64,000 nt of DNA from an uncultured Clostridia bacterium (GCA_944388585.1 CALXJI010000004.1:1-64000), one strand, 5' to 3'. Shown: positions 1 through 10,961, counted from the first letter of the stretch. Notes: a model not told the origin generated them from the letters alone. Numbers and translations: made by a program.

Positions 1-119
1 AGATAATAAACTTTTATTGCTTATTATCCCTTTATTATTCTTTGTTATTTTATTATTTTTATTACTTTATACTTTTTATTTAATTATTATTGACTTAGAA
101 CTATATTTTATTATTTTTA

Positions 120-1006
120 TTATTTAATATTTTTTAATTCATCACTACTCAAACCTGTTACTTTAGAAATAACTGCCAAATCTAAATTTTCTTTTAGCAT
201 TTCTTTAGCTATTTCAATACTTCTTATCTTCTTTCCAATTTTTAATCCTTCATTCTTTCCTTTTTCTATACCCTGCTCAATTCCTTCTTTTATTCCTTCT
301 TTTTTACCATCATTATATCCACTATCTCTTATTGCCATCTCATCCATTATTGCTTTTTCTCTTAACTCTGCAAGTCTTCGTTCTTTTTTATCTTGACTTA
401 TTTTATTTAATTCTTCTTTGGCCATTTTTATCTCTTTCATAGTAGATTCCCCCACGCTCTCTGGCATTTTTATAAATTTACACCATTGTTTTAATTTTTC
501 TTTGCCATCTTTATTCTTCAACTTTTCTAATTCTATTATATGTATTTCTAATTTATCTGTCAAGATTATGTTTCTATTTTCTTCTTCTCTTATGTTCCAC
601 TTGGTATGATAATTTGTGATTTCTTTTAGCTTTTCTATTTTAAAATCTGCTACCATTATACATATTGCTTTTTTAGTACTACTATATCCTTCTCCTTTAT
701 TTATTGAGCTTGCATACATTTTTGCCCAATACCACAATATTCTTTCTGCTATATACTCTGACTTTGTTACTTGCATTTCAATATCTATATCATTTTCTTA
801 TTTGCTACTACTTTTACATCTAATACTCACATTTTATTTTCTATTAAATCTCTTTCTAGTATTGGTGTATCTTCTAAATTTATATCACTATAATATTCAT
901 TTGTTACCGCTTCTATAAAGCTTCTTGTTATGTCTTCATTTCCTTTTTTACCAAATATTCTTTTAAATACATAATCGTTTGTAACTTTTAATAGTTCATT
1001 TTTCAT
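120..1006 (-). pseudogene. Rpn-family (PD-(D/E)XK) recombination-promoting nuclease, broken
   Basis: Reading left from an ATG at 1006, preceded by a good ribosome site (AAGGGAG), the frame encodes a typical Rpn/TIGR01784 start (MKNELLKVTNDYVFKRIFG) and runs about 59 codons to a TGA at 827-829. It then continues in frame (VLDVKVVANK) to about 800, where a one-base slip moves the frame. From there the 218-residue remainder is open to 120, including the expected IEMQV segment, the central helices and the Gly/Lys-rich tail (KEGIKEGIEQGIEKG). Intact relatives are about 280-300 residues, so nearly all of the gene is present but carries one stop and one frameshift. Rpn proteins are DNA nucleases often annotated as putative transposases. 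The gene looks recently inactivated, though a sequencing error at the A-rich slip site cannot be excluded. Confidence 0.8.
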
Positions 1007-1125
1007 ATAATGACTCCCTTCTTTTTGATAAGAGCATTATATTATTATACTTTTACCTTGTAAATACTTTATATCTCATATTACAAATCTAGTTTATTCT
1101 TGATATCTTCTATTTTTCTATTTGT

Positions 1126-1158
1126 AAAAAAAATGATTAACTTTATGTTAATCATTTT
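1126..1158 (-). terminator. Intrinsic terminator at the end of the fatty acid operon
   Basis: On the minus strand a perfect 12-bp stem (AAAATGATTAAC with its complement, at 1147-1158 and 1130-1141) with a 5-base loop is followed by a run of eight T. It starts a few bases after the stop codon of the alpha-CTD-like gene and so closes the operon. Confidence 0.85.
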
Positions 1159-1162
1159 CATC

Positions 1163-1390
1163 TTAATATTCATTTCCTTTTATATCTAAACCTTTTAATT
1201 GTAATTTAGCAATTATTATTTGTATATCATTTTGTACAAAATTCAAATTTCTTAATTCTTTTCTTGTATTATTACAAAGCTGTCCTATTGTTTCAATTTT
1301 ATTAGATTTTAATTTTGTACATATACTGTTATTTAATTCAAGTAATTTTACATCTTTTTGCAAAATTTCTTTATTCATTATCTTCTTCAT
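1163..1390 (-). CDS. Free-standing RNA polymerase alpha C-terminal-domain-like protein
   Basis: This is a 75-residue protein whose whole length from about residue 14 resembles the alpha-subunit C-terminal domain (RpoA CTD, helix-hairpin-helix type fold). The landmarks line up in order: LEL near residue 17, an IETIGQL strand/helix turn, a T..EL..L segment, and a closing L...GL.I.G. There is no N-terminal dimerisation domain, so it is not an RpoA subunit. It overlaps the 3' end of the flavoprotein gene at 1371 and is the last gene before the operon terminator, so it is probably co-transcribed with fatty acid synthesis. The start is ambiguous between ATG 1390 (overlap 20 bp, AGAGG 12 bases upstream) and ATG 1378 (overlap 8 bp). 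Function is unknown; binding DNA, polymerase or a regulator is an inference from the fold. Confidence 0.7.
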   Translation of the reverse strand: MKKIMNKEILQKDVKLLELNNSICTKLKSNKIETIGQLCNNTRKELRNLNFVQNDIQIIIAKLQLKGLDIKGNEY

Positions 1391-2453
1391 AATACTTTGC
1401 CGCCTCTTCTTCTAATTTGATCATTAACTCTTTTACTGGAACTATCTTATCTATTTTATCTACATTGCTACCACAAAATACAAGTCCATTATCTATATCT
1501 CCTTCGACAGAATTTGTTAAAGCTTTAGTTATACAATAAGGAACTGTTTTCCTATCACAAGTTTTTATACAATTATAACATTTAGTAATTTTATAGTCTT
1601 GCAAATTATCTAAAAAGTGATTTTTTATAGCTCTTCCAGGCATTCCTACCGGACTTTTGATTATTACTATATCATCTTCTTTAGCATTCACATAAGCCTC
1701 TTTAAATTTAATATTAGCATCACACTCATCTGTTGCAACAAACCTAGTGGCAATTTGTACTCCATCTGCACCATGTTTTAGTGCATTTGCAATATCTTTT
1801 CCATCATATATACCACCTGCTGCTATTACAGGAATATGCCTATTATATTTTTCTTCATATTGTTTTACAACTTCTACTACATCTTTTACTATATCATATA
1901 TATTAAGACTTTTATCTTCTAATTCTTCAAGTTTAAATCCTAAATGTCCACCAGCTTTTGGACCTTCTACTACTATCATATCTGGTACATAATTGTATTT
2001 TGATGTCCATAACTTACACATTAAGTTAGCTGCTCTACTACTTGAGACAATAGGTGCTATTTTTATATCACAGTCTTTTACAATTTCAGGTAGATTCTTA
2101 GGAAGTCCTGCACCAGATATTATCATATCTGCACCAGACTCTGCCGCTTTTTTAACCATTTCTTCATAATTAGTTGTAACACACATTATATTTACAGCAA
2201 CCATTCCATTGCCTTGACTTATTCTTTTTGCTTCTTTAATATTTTTTTCTAGTGCTCTATAATTTGCCTCATAAGTATTTGTTTCAAAATCATCTTCCTT
2301 AAAACCAATTTGTGCACTAGATATAACACCTATTCCACCACACTTAGCAACGTTTCCAGCTAAGTTTGAAAGTGATACACCTACTCCCATACCACCTTGA
2401 ATAATTGGTACAGGAATAATTTTTTCTCCAATTTTTAATTCTGGTAATTTCAT
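1371..2453 (-). CDS. FabK/nitronate monooxygenase-family flavin oxidoreductase
   Basis: This 360-residue protein of the FMN-binding nitronate monooxygenase/2-enoyl-ACP reductase II family has an N-terminal IIQGGMG motif, the SGAGLP strand, EGPKAGGHLGF around the FMN phosphate region, IAAGGI, and a GADGVQIATRF phosphate-binding segment. FabK enzymes reduce enoyl-ACP with NAD(P)H and FMN. This protein is about 40 residues longer than typical FabK, with a C-terminal cysteine cluster (CYNCIKTCD and further Cys) that classic FabK lacks. It lies 8 bp after fabI in the same operon. It could be a second enoyl reductase or an auxiliary flavoprotein; family membership is certain, FabK function is not. 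Confidence 0.8.
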   Translation of the reverse strand: MKLPELKIGEKIIPVPIIQGGMGVGVSLSNLAGNVAKCGGIGVISSAQIGFKEDDFETNTYEANYRALEKNIKEAKRISQGNGMVAVNIMCVTTNYEEMVKKAAESGADMIISGAGLPKNLPEIVKDCDIKIAPIVSSSRAANLMCKLWTSKYNYVPDMIVVEGPKAGGHLGFKLEELEDKSLNIYDIVKDVVEVVKQYEEKYNRHIPVIAAGGIYDGKDIANALKHGADGVQIATRFVATDECDANIKFKEAYVNAKEDDIVIIKSPVGMPGRAIKNHFLDNLQDYKITKCYNCIKTCDRKTVPYCITKALTNSVEGDIDNGLVFCGSNVDKIDKIVPVKELMIKLEEEAAKYYEEDNE

Positions 2454-2461
2454 TTTTCCTC

Positions 2462-3229
2462 CTATATTCCCATTATTGAATAACCATTGTCTGCATAAAC
2501 CACTTGCCCTGTAATAGCACTAGATAGTGGACTACATAAAAAGCTAATTACATTTCCAACTTCTGTTGTTGTTACATTTTTCTTAAGTGGTGCATTATTT
2601 TCTACCACATCTAATATTGAGCTAAAATTTTGAATTCCCTTTGCAGATAATGTTTTTATTGGTCCTGCAGATACTGCATTTACTCTTATACCATCTTTTC
2701 CAAGATTTGACGCAAGGTATCTAACAGAAGCTTCAAGTGCTGCTTTTGCAACCCCCATAACATTATATCCTGGAAATACTTTTGTAGAGCCATGATATGT
2801 TAGACATACAATACTTCCTCCCTCATGTAATAATTCAAGTTCTTTTGCTTTTCTTGCAATAAGCACAAGAGAATATGCACTAACTTCATTTGCATGTGTA
2901 AATCCCTCTTTACTTGTATTAATAAATTCTCCTCTTAGATCTTGAGTATTTGCGTGAGCTATACAATGAACTATAGCATCTAAGCTACCATATGTATCTT
3001 TTATCATTTGAAATAATGACTCTACTTTTTTCTCATCTGATATATCACATTCAAAAGCTTTAGCACCTTCAAATTCTGCAATTAATTCTTCTATTTTCCC
3101 TTTATTTTCTTCTCCCATATATGTAAAATATAGCTGTGCTCCTTGATCATATGCAGACTTTGCAGCTCCATAAGCAATAGACCATTTATTTCTTATACCC
3201 ATAATTAAAATTTTTTTATTTTTTAGCAT
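2462..3229 (-). CDS. fabI: Enoyl-[acyl-carrier-protein] reductase (NADH), FabI
   Basis: This enzyme catalyses the last reductive step of each elongation cycle, enoyl-ACP to acyl-ACP with NADH. The 255 residues match the family length. The divergent SDR signature of FabI is present: the cofactor-binding region GIRNKWSIAYG, then Tyr145 (LTYHGS), Tyr155 and Lys162 in YNVMGVAK, aligned with E. coli Tyr146/Tyr156/Lys163. The adjacent SAGPIKTL loop is the usual substrate-binding loop. The start overlaps the accA stop by one base, so translation is probably coupled. Confidence 0.96.
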   Translation of the reverse strand: MLKNKKILIMGIRNKWSIAYGAAKSAYDQGAQLYFTYMGEENKGKIEELIAEFEGAKAFECDISDEKKVESLFQMIKDTYGSLDAIVHCIAHANTQDLRGEFINTSKEGFTHANEVSAYSLVLIARKAKELELLHEGGSIVCLTYHGSTKVFPGYNVMGVAKAALEASVRYLASNLGKDGIRVNAVSAGPIKTLSAKGIQNFSSILDVVENNAPLKKNVTTTEVGNVISFLCSPLSSAITGQVVYADNGYSIMGI

Positions 3230-4026
3230 TAATAATCTCCTCCAATTTTTCTATATTTTTTATACCTATTTTCTAAAAGATCTTTTTCTTTTAATTTCAT
3301 TAAATTATTAATATTTTTAATTATATCTTCCTTTATAATATTAGACATTTCTATGACATTGTTTTTAGCATTTCCATCTGGTTCTTTTAAAATCTCATCT
3401 ATAACATTAAATTTTAACAAATCATGTGCTGTAAGTTTCATTTTCTCTGCTGCTTCTTGTTTTCTTGAAGAATCTTTCCATAATATACTTGCATATCCCT
3501 CTGGAGATAAAATAGAATATATAGCATTCTCAAGCATAATTACTCTATCAGCCACACCTATTGCAAGAGCTCCTCCACTTGAACCTTCACCTATAACATA
3601 TGAAATAGTTGGTATTTTAAGTGATGACATAGTTTCAATACTTTTTGCAATTACTTGTCCTTGTCCTCTTTCTTCTGCTCCAATTCCGGGATATGCCCCT
3701 TTTGTATCTATAAAAGTTATTAGTGGTCTTTTAAATTTTTCGGATTGTTTCATAAATCTAATAGCTTTTTTATAACTTTCAGGGTTTGGCATACCAAAAT
3801 TTCTTTTAATATTTTCCTTTGTATCTCTTCCTTTTTGCTGTGCAATAATTGTATAATTTATACCATTTAGTGTAGCTATACCACATACTATTGCTCCATC
3901 TTCTGCAAAGTCTCTATCGCCATGAAGTTCTATAAACTCATCAAATATATTTTGTATATAATCTAGAGCAGTAGGTCTATCTTTATCTCGTGCAATTTCT
4001 ACTTTTTCCCACGCATTATTATCCAT
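3229..4026 (-). CDS. accA: Acetyl-CoA carboxylase carboxyltransferase subunit alpha
   Basis: AccA forms the carboxyltransferase with AccD and moves the carboxyl group from biotin to acetyl-CoA, making malonyl-CoA. At 265 residues it has the short clostridial form without the long N-terminal helix of E. coli AccA (about 319). Recognisable segments are [44 protein letters not shown], and [20 protein letters not shown], which form the crotonase-fold active site. It overlaps accD by 8 bp and fabI by 1 bp within the operon. Confidence 0.96.
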   Translation of the reverse strand: MDNNAWEKVEIARDKDRPTALDYIQNIFDEFIELHGDRDFAEDGAIVCGIATLNGINYTIIAQQKGRDTKENIKRNFGMPNPESYKKAIRFMKQSEKFKRPLITFIDTKGAYPGIGAEERGQGQVIAKSIETMSSLKIPTISYVIGEGSSGGALAIGVADRVIMLENAIYSILSPEGYASILWKDSSRKQEAAEKMKLTAHDLLKFNVIDEILKEPDGNAKNNVIEMSNIIKEDIIKNINNLMKLKEKDLLENRYKKYRKIGGDY

Positions 4027-4827
4027 TATAATCCCCCTTACTCATACATATAATTTTAGATATAGTATCTTTTAAATCTTTTCTTTCTACTATTTTATCT
4101 ATAAAGCCATGTTTAAATAAAAACTCAGATGACTGAAAATCTTTAGGTAGCTTTTCATTTATTGTCTGCTCAATAACCCTTTTACCCGCAAATCCTATCA
4201 TTGCACCAGGCTCTGAAAGTATAATATCTGCTAATGTTGCAAAGCTTGCAGTAACTCCTCCATATGTAGGATCTGTTAGTACACTAATATATAAATTACC
4301 GGCTTCATGAAGTTTAGAAACTGCCGCACTAGTTTTAGCCATTTGCATTAGTGATATGATTCCTTCTTGCATTCTTGCACCACCTGACACACTAAATATA
4401 ACTATAGGTAGTTTTTCTTCAATTGCTTTTTCTATTGAATATGTTATATACTCTCCAACTACATATCCCATACTTCCCATAAAAAAGTTAGAATCCATAG
4501 CACATATAACTGCTTTTTGACTATTTATATTACCAATTCCACACTTTACAGCCTCTTTAAGTCCTGTTTTTTGCCTTAAACCTTCTATTTTATTTACATA
4601 TTCTGACATATTAAGAGGATCTTTTGTATCAATTTTCAAATCAAATTCTTCAAATGTATCTTTATCTACTATTTGCTCTATTCTTCTACGACTAGATAAT
4701 CTAAAATAATGTGAACATTTAGGACAAATACTATAATTATCCCTTACGTCTTCCTTATATAATATTTCCTTACAATTTGGACATTTAACCCATTTTCCTA
4801 CAGGAATATCTGGTTTTTTGTTTTCTA

Positions 4828-4831
<4 letters not shown>
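4019..4831 (-). CDS. accD: Acetyl-CoA carboxylase carboxyltransferase subunit beta
   Basis: This is the 270-residue AccD. The N-terminal zinc ribbon is clear (Cys17, Cys20, Cys36, Cys39), followed by the crotonase-like carboxyltransferase core with [11 protein letters not shown] and [14 protein letters not shown], the acetyl-CoA oxyanion region. It pairs with AccA, encoded next, and overlaps accC by 4 bp in an ATGA arrangement, which supports translational coupling of the carboxylase subunits. Confidence 0.96.
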
Positions 4832-6171
<1,340 letters not shown>

Positions 6172-6179
6172 AAAACCAC

Positions 6180-6602
6180 CTATACTACTGCAAAGGTAAG
6201 TTCACCTTTTGCAGCCACCTTATCGTTTACATATGCAATAGCTTCTCCTACTCCTATAGGTCCTTTTTCTTTTATTATATTTACTTCAAGTCTTAATACA
6301 TCTCCCGGCACTACTTGCTTTTTAAACTTAAACTTATCTATTCCACCAAAAAGTGCATTTTTTCCTTTATTTTCTTCTTTAGATAAAATAGCTACTGCTC
6401 CTGCCTGAGCTAAAGCTTCTACTATTAAAACACCTGGCATAATAGGATTAGAAGGGAAATGTCCTTGAAAATGTGGCTCATTAATACATACATTTTTATA
6501 TGCAATACAATATTTTCCAGGCTCATAACTTTCAACTTTATCTATCATTAAAAATGGAGCTCTTTGTGGTATTATCTTCATTATTTCGTTTATATCTAAC
6601 AT
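6180..6602 (-). CDS. fabZ: 3-hydroxyacyl-[acyl-carrier-protein] dehydratase FabZ
   Basis: FabZ dehydrates 3-hydroxyacyl-ACP to trans-2-enoyl-ACP. The protein is 140 residues, the usual length, with a hot-dog fold and the catalytic segment [19 protein letters not shown]: His48 and Glu62 are the expected catalytic pair. [11 protein letters not shown] at the start is the family signature. It sits between accB and accC, 9 and 8 bp from them. No FabA-type isomerase gene is visible in the cluster. Confidence 0.96.
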   Translation of the reverse strand: MLDINEIMKIIPQRAPFLMIDKVESYEPGKYCIAYKNVCINEPHFQGHFPSNPIMPGVLIVEALAQAGAVAILSKEENKGKNALFGGIDKFKFKKQVVPGDVLRLEVNIIKEKGPIGVGEAIAYVNDKVAAKGELTFAVV

Positions 6603-6611
6603 ATCTTCCTC

Positions 6612-7058
6612 CTATTTTATTTTAAATAATGGTCTTCCATAATCTACCATATCTTCATTTTTTTGACATATTTCAACTATTTGACCATCATATTCTGATT
6701 CTATCTCATTCATAAGTTTCATAGCTTCTATTATACAAAGTACTTGACCTTTTTTTACTCTGTCTCCTACTTTTACAAAATCTTCTTTATCTGGAGCAGG
6801 TTTTGTATAAAAAGTACCAACCATAGGAGAAGTTACAATGTTTGCATCTTCTATTTTCTCTTTAGGTTCTATATTACTACTTTTTACATCTGTATCTTCT
6901 TGCTTTACTATAGGTTGATTTTGTACTACATTATTTTGTATAATGTTATTTTCTTTAGTAATATTAATTTTTACCCCATCTGGAAATTCTATATTTAAAC
7001 TACTTAAACTAGACTGACTCATATCATTTATTATTTTTTTTATTTGTTCGTATTCCAT
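6612..7058 (-). CDS. accB: Biotin carboxyl carrier protein of acetyl-CoA carboxylase
   Basis: AccB carries the biotin that shuttles between AccC and AccA/AccD. The C-terminal biotinyl domain contains the invariant IEAMKLMNEIE, with the modified lysine at residue 114 of this start. A flexible Asn/Gln/Lys-rich linker occupies roughly residues 35-75. The ATG at 7058 is chosen over 7076 because AGGAGG at 7066-7071 gives a 7-base spacing and the longer form would begin inside the fabF stop region. The protein is then 148 residues. BirA, encoded at 11618, is the expected modifying enzyme. Confidence 0.94.
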   Translation of the reverse strand: MEYEQIKKIINDMSQSSLSSLNIEFPDGVKINITKENNIIQNNVVQNQPIVKQEDTDVKSSNIEPKEKIEDANIVTSPMVGTFYTKPAPDKEDFVKVGDRVKKGQVLCIIEAMKLMNEIESEYDGQIVEICQKNEDMVDYGRPLFKIK

Positions 7059-7068
7059 ATATATCCTC

Positions 7069-8304
7069 CTATTCATATTTTTTTAATATAATAGTACTAT
7101 TATGTCCACCAAAACCAAGTGAATTAGACATAGCATATTTTATTTCATGTTCTACTGGCTTATTTGGAACTATATTTAAATCACAATCATCATCTTTTAC
7201 TTTATATCCAATTGTTGGTGGTATTATAGATTTTTCTATTGCTTTTACACATGCTATTGCCTCTATTGCTCCTGCAGCTCCCAGCAAATGTCCTGTATGA
7301 CCTTTTGTAGAGCTTACATATAATTTGTCATAGCACTTTTCAAATGCACCTTTTATTGCTTGCGTTTCACACTTATCATTAAGTGGTGTTGATGTACCAT
7401 GAGCATTTATATATGTTATATCTTCAGGATTTATTTTTGCATCTTTTAGTGCATTTATCATTGCTCTTTTTCCGCCTTCACCCTCAGGTGCAGGAGATGT
7501 TATATGATATGCATCAGATGATGCTCCATATCCTACTACTTCTGCATATATCTTTGCACCTCTTGCTTTTGCATGTTCTAGCTCTTCAAGTACTAATACA
7601 CCAGCACCTTCTCCCATTACAAACCCAGAGCGCTCTTTATCAAAAGGGATACTTGCACGAGTTTTATCGTCTGTTGTATTTAATGCTTTTATAGTTGTAA
7701 ATCCTGCAATTCCTGATGGAGTAATTGATGCTTCACATCCTCCGCAAAGCATAGCATCTTGATATCCATGTCTAATAAGTCTTAACGCTTCTCCTATTGA
7801 ATGAGTACCTGATGCACATGCTGTAACAATACATTCCGATTCTCCTCTAATTCCAAGATCTATAGCAATATTTCCAGTCGCCATATTACAAATTGCCATA
7901 GGAATATACATAGGAGATACTCTATCTGGTCCTTTTTGATTTAAATTTATATTTTGCTCCTCTATTGTACCAAGTCCTCCTATTCCAGAACTTACTACTA
8001 TTCCTATTCTTTCCATATCTGTATTTTCTTTTGTTATACCACTGTCTTTTATTGCTTCTCTAGCTGCAATCATTGCAAATTGTGAAAATCTATCAAGTCT
8101 TTTTGCAGATCTTCTATCAAAATAATCTTCAGCATTATATCTCTTAACTTGTGCTGCAAGTTTTACTTTGAATTTTTCTGTATCAAATAACGTAATATTA
8201 TCTATACCACATTTTCCTTCAATTAAACCATTAAAAAATTCTTCTACATTATTACCTATAGGAGTTATTGCTCCCATACCTGTTACTACAACTCTTCTTT
8301 CCAT
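7069..8304 (-). CDS. fabF: 3-oxoacyl-[acyl-carrier-protein] synthase II (FabF)
   Basis: This condensing enzyme elongates acyl-ACP with malonyl-ACP. The 411 residues match KAS II. The Cys-His-His triad is visible: Cys163 in TACASGTHSI, His in NAHGTSTPLND and His in STKGHTGHLLGAAGA. The C-terminal NSLGFGGHNS loop is typical of FabF. It is 10 bp from fabG and 10 bp from the accB start. No fabB paralogue is seen. Confidence 0.97.
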   Translation of the reverse strand: MERRVVVTGMGAITPIGNNVEEFFNGLIEGKCGIDNITLFDTEKFKVKLAAQVKRYNAEDYFDRRSAKRLDRFSQFAMIAAREAIKDSGITKENTDMERIGIVVSSGIGGLGTIEEQNINLNQKGPDRVSPMYIPMAICNMATGNIAIDLGIRGESECIVTACASGTHSIGEALRLIRHGYQDAMLCGGCEASITPSGIAGFTTIKALNTTDDKTRASIPFDKERSGFVMGEGAGVLVLEELEHAKARGAKIYAEVVGYGASSDAYHITSPAPEGEGGKRAMINALKDAKINPEDITYINAHGTSTPLNDKCETQAIKGAFEKCYDKLYVSSTKGHTGHLLGAAGAIEAIACVKAIEKSIIPPTIGYKVKDDDCDLNIVPNKPVEHEIKYAMSNSLGFGGHNSTIILKKYE

Positions 8305-8314
8305 TCTTATCCTC

Positions 8315-9055
8315 CTACATTACCATTCCGCCATCAACATTTATTACTTGACCAGTTATATATGAACTTTCATTACCTGCTAAAAATGATACTACATTTG
8401 CTACTTCTTGAGCTTTTCCCATTCTTTTTAATGGGATTTGTAAATTTATATTTTCCTTTACTTTATCTGATAATACACTTGTCATATCTGTATCAATAAA
8501 GCCAGGTGCTACTGCATTTACTCTTATATTCCTTGGAGCAAGCTCTTTTGCAAGAGACTTAGTAAACCCTATTATTCCAGCTTTTGATGCAGCATAATTT
8601 GACTGTCCAGCATTACCAACAATTCCAACTACAGATGAAATATTTATTATATTGCCACTTCTTTTTTTCATCATATATGGTACTACATTTTTTGTAACAT
8701 TAAATGTTCCCTTTAAATTTACATCTATTACCTTGTCAAATGCATCTTCTTTCATCATAGCAATTAAAGTATCTTTAGTTATTCCCGCATTATTTACCAA
8801 TATATCTATTTTTCCAAATTTTGCTATTGCCTCTTTAACCAAATTTTCGCAATCTTCAAAAACTGATACATCTGCTTTTAATACCAATACATCTATACCA
8901 TATTCATCAAACTCAGATTTTATTTTTTCTACATCTGTACTATCCGATACATAATTTAAAACTAAATTACATCCCTCTTTAGCAAATTTTTTTGCTATTT
9001 CACTTCCTATTCCTCTTGTTCCACCTGTTATAAGTACTACTTTTTTCTCTTCCAT
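8315..9055 (-). CDS. fabG: 3-oxoacyl-[acyl-carrier-protein] reductase FabG
   Basis: FabG is an NADPH-dependent short-chain dehydrogenase that reduces 3-oxoacyl-ACP. It is 246 residues with GGTRGIG at residues 11-17 for cofactor binding, NNAG at 88-91, and the catalytic Ser141, Tyr154 and Lys158 in the segment ending SNYAASKAG. The position between fabD and fabF assigns it to fatty acid synthesis rather than to the other SDR genes of the window. Confidence 0.96.
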   Translation of the reverse strand: MEEKKVVLITGGTRGIGSEIAKKFAKEGCNLVLNYVSDSTDVEKIKSEFDEYGIDVLVLKADVSVFEDCENLVKEAIAKFGKIDILVNNAGITKDTLIAMMKEDAFDKVIDVNLKGTFNVTKNVVPYMMKKRSGNIINISSVVGIVGNAGQSNYAASKAGIIGFTKSLAKELAPRNIRVNAVAPGFIDTDMTSVLSDKVKENINLQIPLKRMGKAQEVANVVSFLAGNESSYITGQVINVDGGMVM

Positions 9056-9056
9056 A

Positions 9057-9986
9057 CTAATTCTCCTTTACCAAATTTACTAATTTTTCTATAGCTTCTA
9101 CACTATCTATATTTATAACATTCGCATTTTTTAGCTGCTTTTTTACAAATCCACTAAGTGTATGTCCTGGTCCGACCTCAACATATAACTCTACATTTTC
9201 ACTATTTAATCTGTCTATAATCTTATCCATTCTTACAGGACTTACCATATGTGCTGATAATACTTCTTTAAAATCATCATCTTTACAATATGGTGTAGCA
9301 TCTATATTTTTTAAAACCTCTATATTGCCTTGTTTAAACTTTTTATTATCTACATAATCTTTTAATTTTTGACTTGCATCTTTTAATTTTTCTGTATGAA
9401 AAGGTCCTGCTGTATTTAATTCTATTACTCTTTTAGCACCTGCTTGCTTTAAAAGTTCACTTGCCTTTAAAACACTATCTTTATATCCTGATATAACTGT
9501 TTGCATAGAGTAATTATAATTTGCAGGTACTACAAACCCTTCAACACTTTTACAGATTTCTTCTATTTTTGAACTCTCAAGTCCAATTACAGCTGCCATT
9601 TTATACTCATTATTAAAATTACAGTTTTGCATTATATCTCCACGATTTTTAACAAGTTTTACCCCATCATCAAAATCTATGAATCCTCCCTCTATTAAAG
9701 CTGTATATTCACCAAGACTTAATCCTGTACACACGTCTGGCTTTATTCCATATTTTTCTAAAACTTTACATATTGCAAGTGATGTAACTAAAATACTAAT
9801 CTGTGTATTTGCAGTTAAATTTAACTTTTCTTGTGTTGACTCGAAACACAATTTAGCAACATCTATTCCTATAACATCGCTTGCTTTTTTATATATTTGT
9901 TGTGCTTGAGTATATTTATCATAAATATCTTTACACATTCCTATTGTTTGGGTTCCTTGTCCTGGAAACAAAAAAGCTATTTTCAT
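9057..9986 (-). CDS. fabD: Malonyl-CoA:ACP transacylase FabD
   Basis: FabD loads malonyl groups onto the acyl carrier protein. The 309 residues carry FPGQGTQ at the start, the nucleophile elbow GLSLGEYTAL with Ser90, and the catalytic His in GPFHTEKL. The residue before the nucleophile motif is Leu where E. coli has His (GHSLGE); I believe this variant is common in clostridial FabD and it should not abolish activity. One base separates it from both fabG and fabH. Its acceptor protein, ACP, is not encoded in this cluster. Confidence 0.96.
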   Translation of the reverse strand: MKIAFLFPGQGTQTIGMCKDIYDKYTQAQQIYKKASDVIGIDVAKLCFESTQEKLNLTANTQISILVTSLAICKVLEKYGIKPDVCTGLSLGEYTALIEGGFIDFDDGVKLVKNRGDIMQNCNFNNEYKMAAVIGLESSKIEEICKSVEGFVVPANYNYSMQTVISGYKDSVLKASELLKQAGAKRVIELNTAGPFHTEKLKDASQKLKDYVDNKKFKQGNIEVLKNIDATPYCKDDDFKEVLSAHMVSPVRMDKIIDRLNSENVELYVEVGPGHTLSGFVKKQLKNANVINIDSVEAIEKLVNLVKEN

Positions 9987-9987
9987 A

Positions 9988-10905
9988 CTATACCTCCATT
10001 AAAATACTTCCTAAATTTAAGCCACCACCATATCCTAAAAGCAAAATTTTATCTTTAGATTTTATTTTACCTGAATAAAACAGATCATCTATAGCAATAG
10101 GAATACTTGCACAAAATGTATTTGCATATTGCCTTATATTTGTATACATTTTTATACCAGTCTTATTAGCTATTTTATCTAAAATTCTAATATTAGATTG
10201 ATGTGGTATTGCAAAGCTTATCTCGTCTTCTTTTACATTAGCTTCTTTTAATAATTTGTTTATATTATCCACTGTTTTTGTAGTTGCAAATTTATATACT
10301 TTTCTTCCATCCATATAAAGATTATGTTTATCATCGCACGTTAAAATATCATTATTTTCTCCCATGCTTTCTATACAGCTAAAGTACATTTTTTCCTCTT
10401 TACATGCCTTTATTAATATGCACCCTGCACCGTCTCCAAATAACATTTTATCATTTATACTCTTATACCCATTTTTAGATAAAACTTCAACACCAATTAC
10501 AAGTGCATACTTTGTTTGTGTAGTGATATATTTTTGAGCTATATCTAAAGCATTAATAAAGCCACTACAACCTGCAAGTATGTCCAAACACATACATTCT
10601 TTAACATTAAAATATTTTTGTATACAAAATGATAGTGATGGCATTACATTATCATAAGTAGTTGACGTTGTAATAATAAGAGCTATATCTTCTACATTTA
10701 TATCTTTATTTTTGCTTAGCATATCATTTACACTTGATATAGCTATATCTTCTAAAGTCTCATTTTTTACATAATGTCTTGTCTCAATTCCAGTTCTTTT
10801 ATATATATATCCATTTTCCAAGTTATTATCTTTTTCTAATTTTATATTTGTAATTATAGTATTTGGTAAATATTTACCAGTTGCTACTATTTCAATTGAG
10901 CTCAT
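9988..10905 (-). CDS. fabH: 3-oxoacyl-[acyl-carrier-protein] synthase III (FabH)
   Basis: FabH starts chains by condensing acyl-CoA with malonyl-ACP and is the first gene of the operon. Cys113 in LAGCSGF is the nucleophile, with His in AIPHQSN and Asn in YANTFCAS completing the triad. At 305 residues it is slightly short compared with 317-330. The ATG at 10905 is preferred over 10911: GGAGG ends directly against the upstream ATG, whereas the inner one has a 6-base spacing. The promoter region carries a TetR-type palindrome. Confidence 0.94.
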   Translation of the reverse strand: MSSIEIVATGKYLPNTIITNIKLEKDNNLENGYIYKRTGIETRHYVKNETLEDIAISSVNDMLSKNKDINVEDIALIITTSTTYDNVMPSLSFCIQKYFNVKECMCLDILAGCSGFINALDIAQKYITTQTKYALVIGVEVLSKNGYKSINDKMLFGDGAGCILIKACKEEKMYFSCIESMGENNDILTCDDKHNLYMDGRKVYKFATTKTVDNINKLLKEANVKEDEISFAIPHQSNIRILDKIANKTGIKMYTNIRQYANTFCASIPIAIDDLFYSGKIKSKDKILLLGYGGGLNLGSILMEV

Positions 10906-10961
10906 ATTCATCCTCCAACTATAACTAATTTATACTAAATTTTTAAAAAAATCATTAACCC

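Noticed and set aside
120..1006. Insertion sequence or transposase element
   Set aside because: Rpn proteins are sometimes labelled transposases, but no inverted repeats or target duplications flank the gene.
7383..7694. Plus-strand open frame of 103 codons inside fabF
   Set aside because: Low-complexity Leu/His-rich reading opposite a conserved gene, without ribosome site. It is a shadow of fabF, as are the other plus-strand frames inside minus-strand genes.
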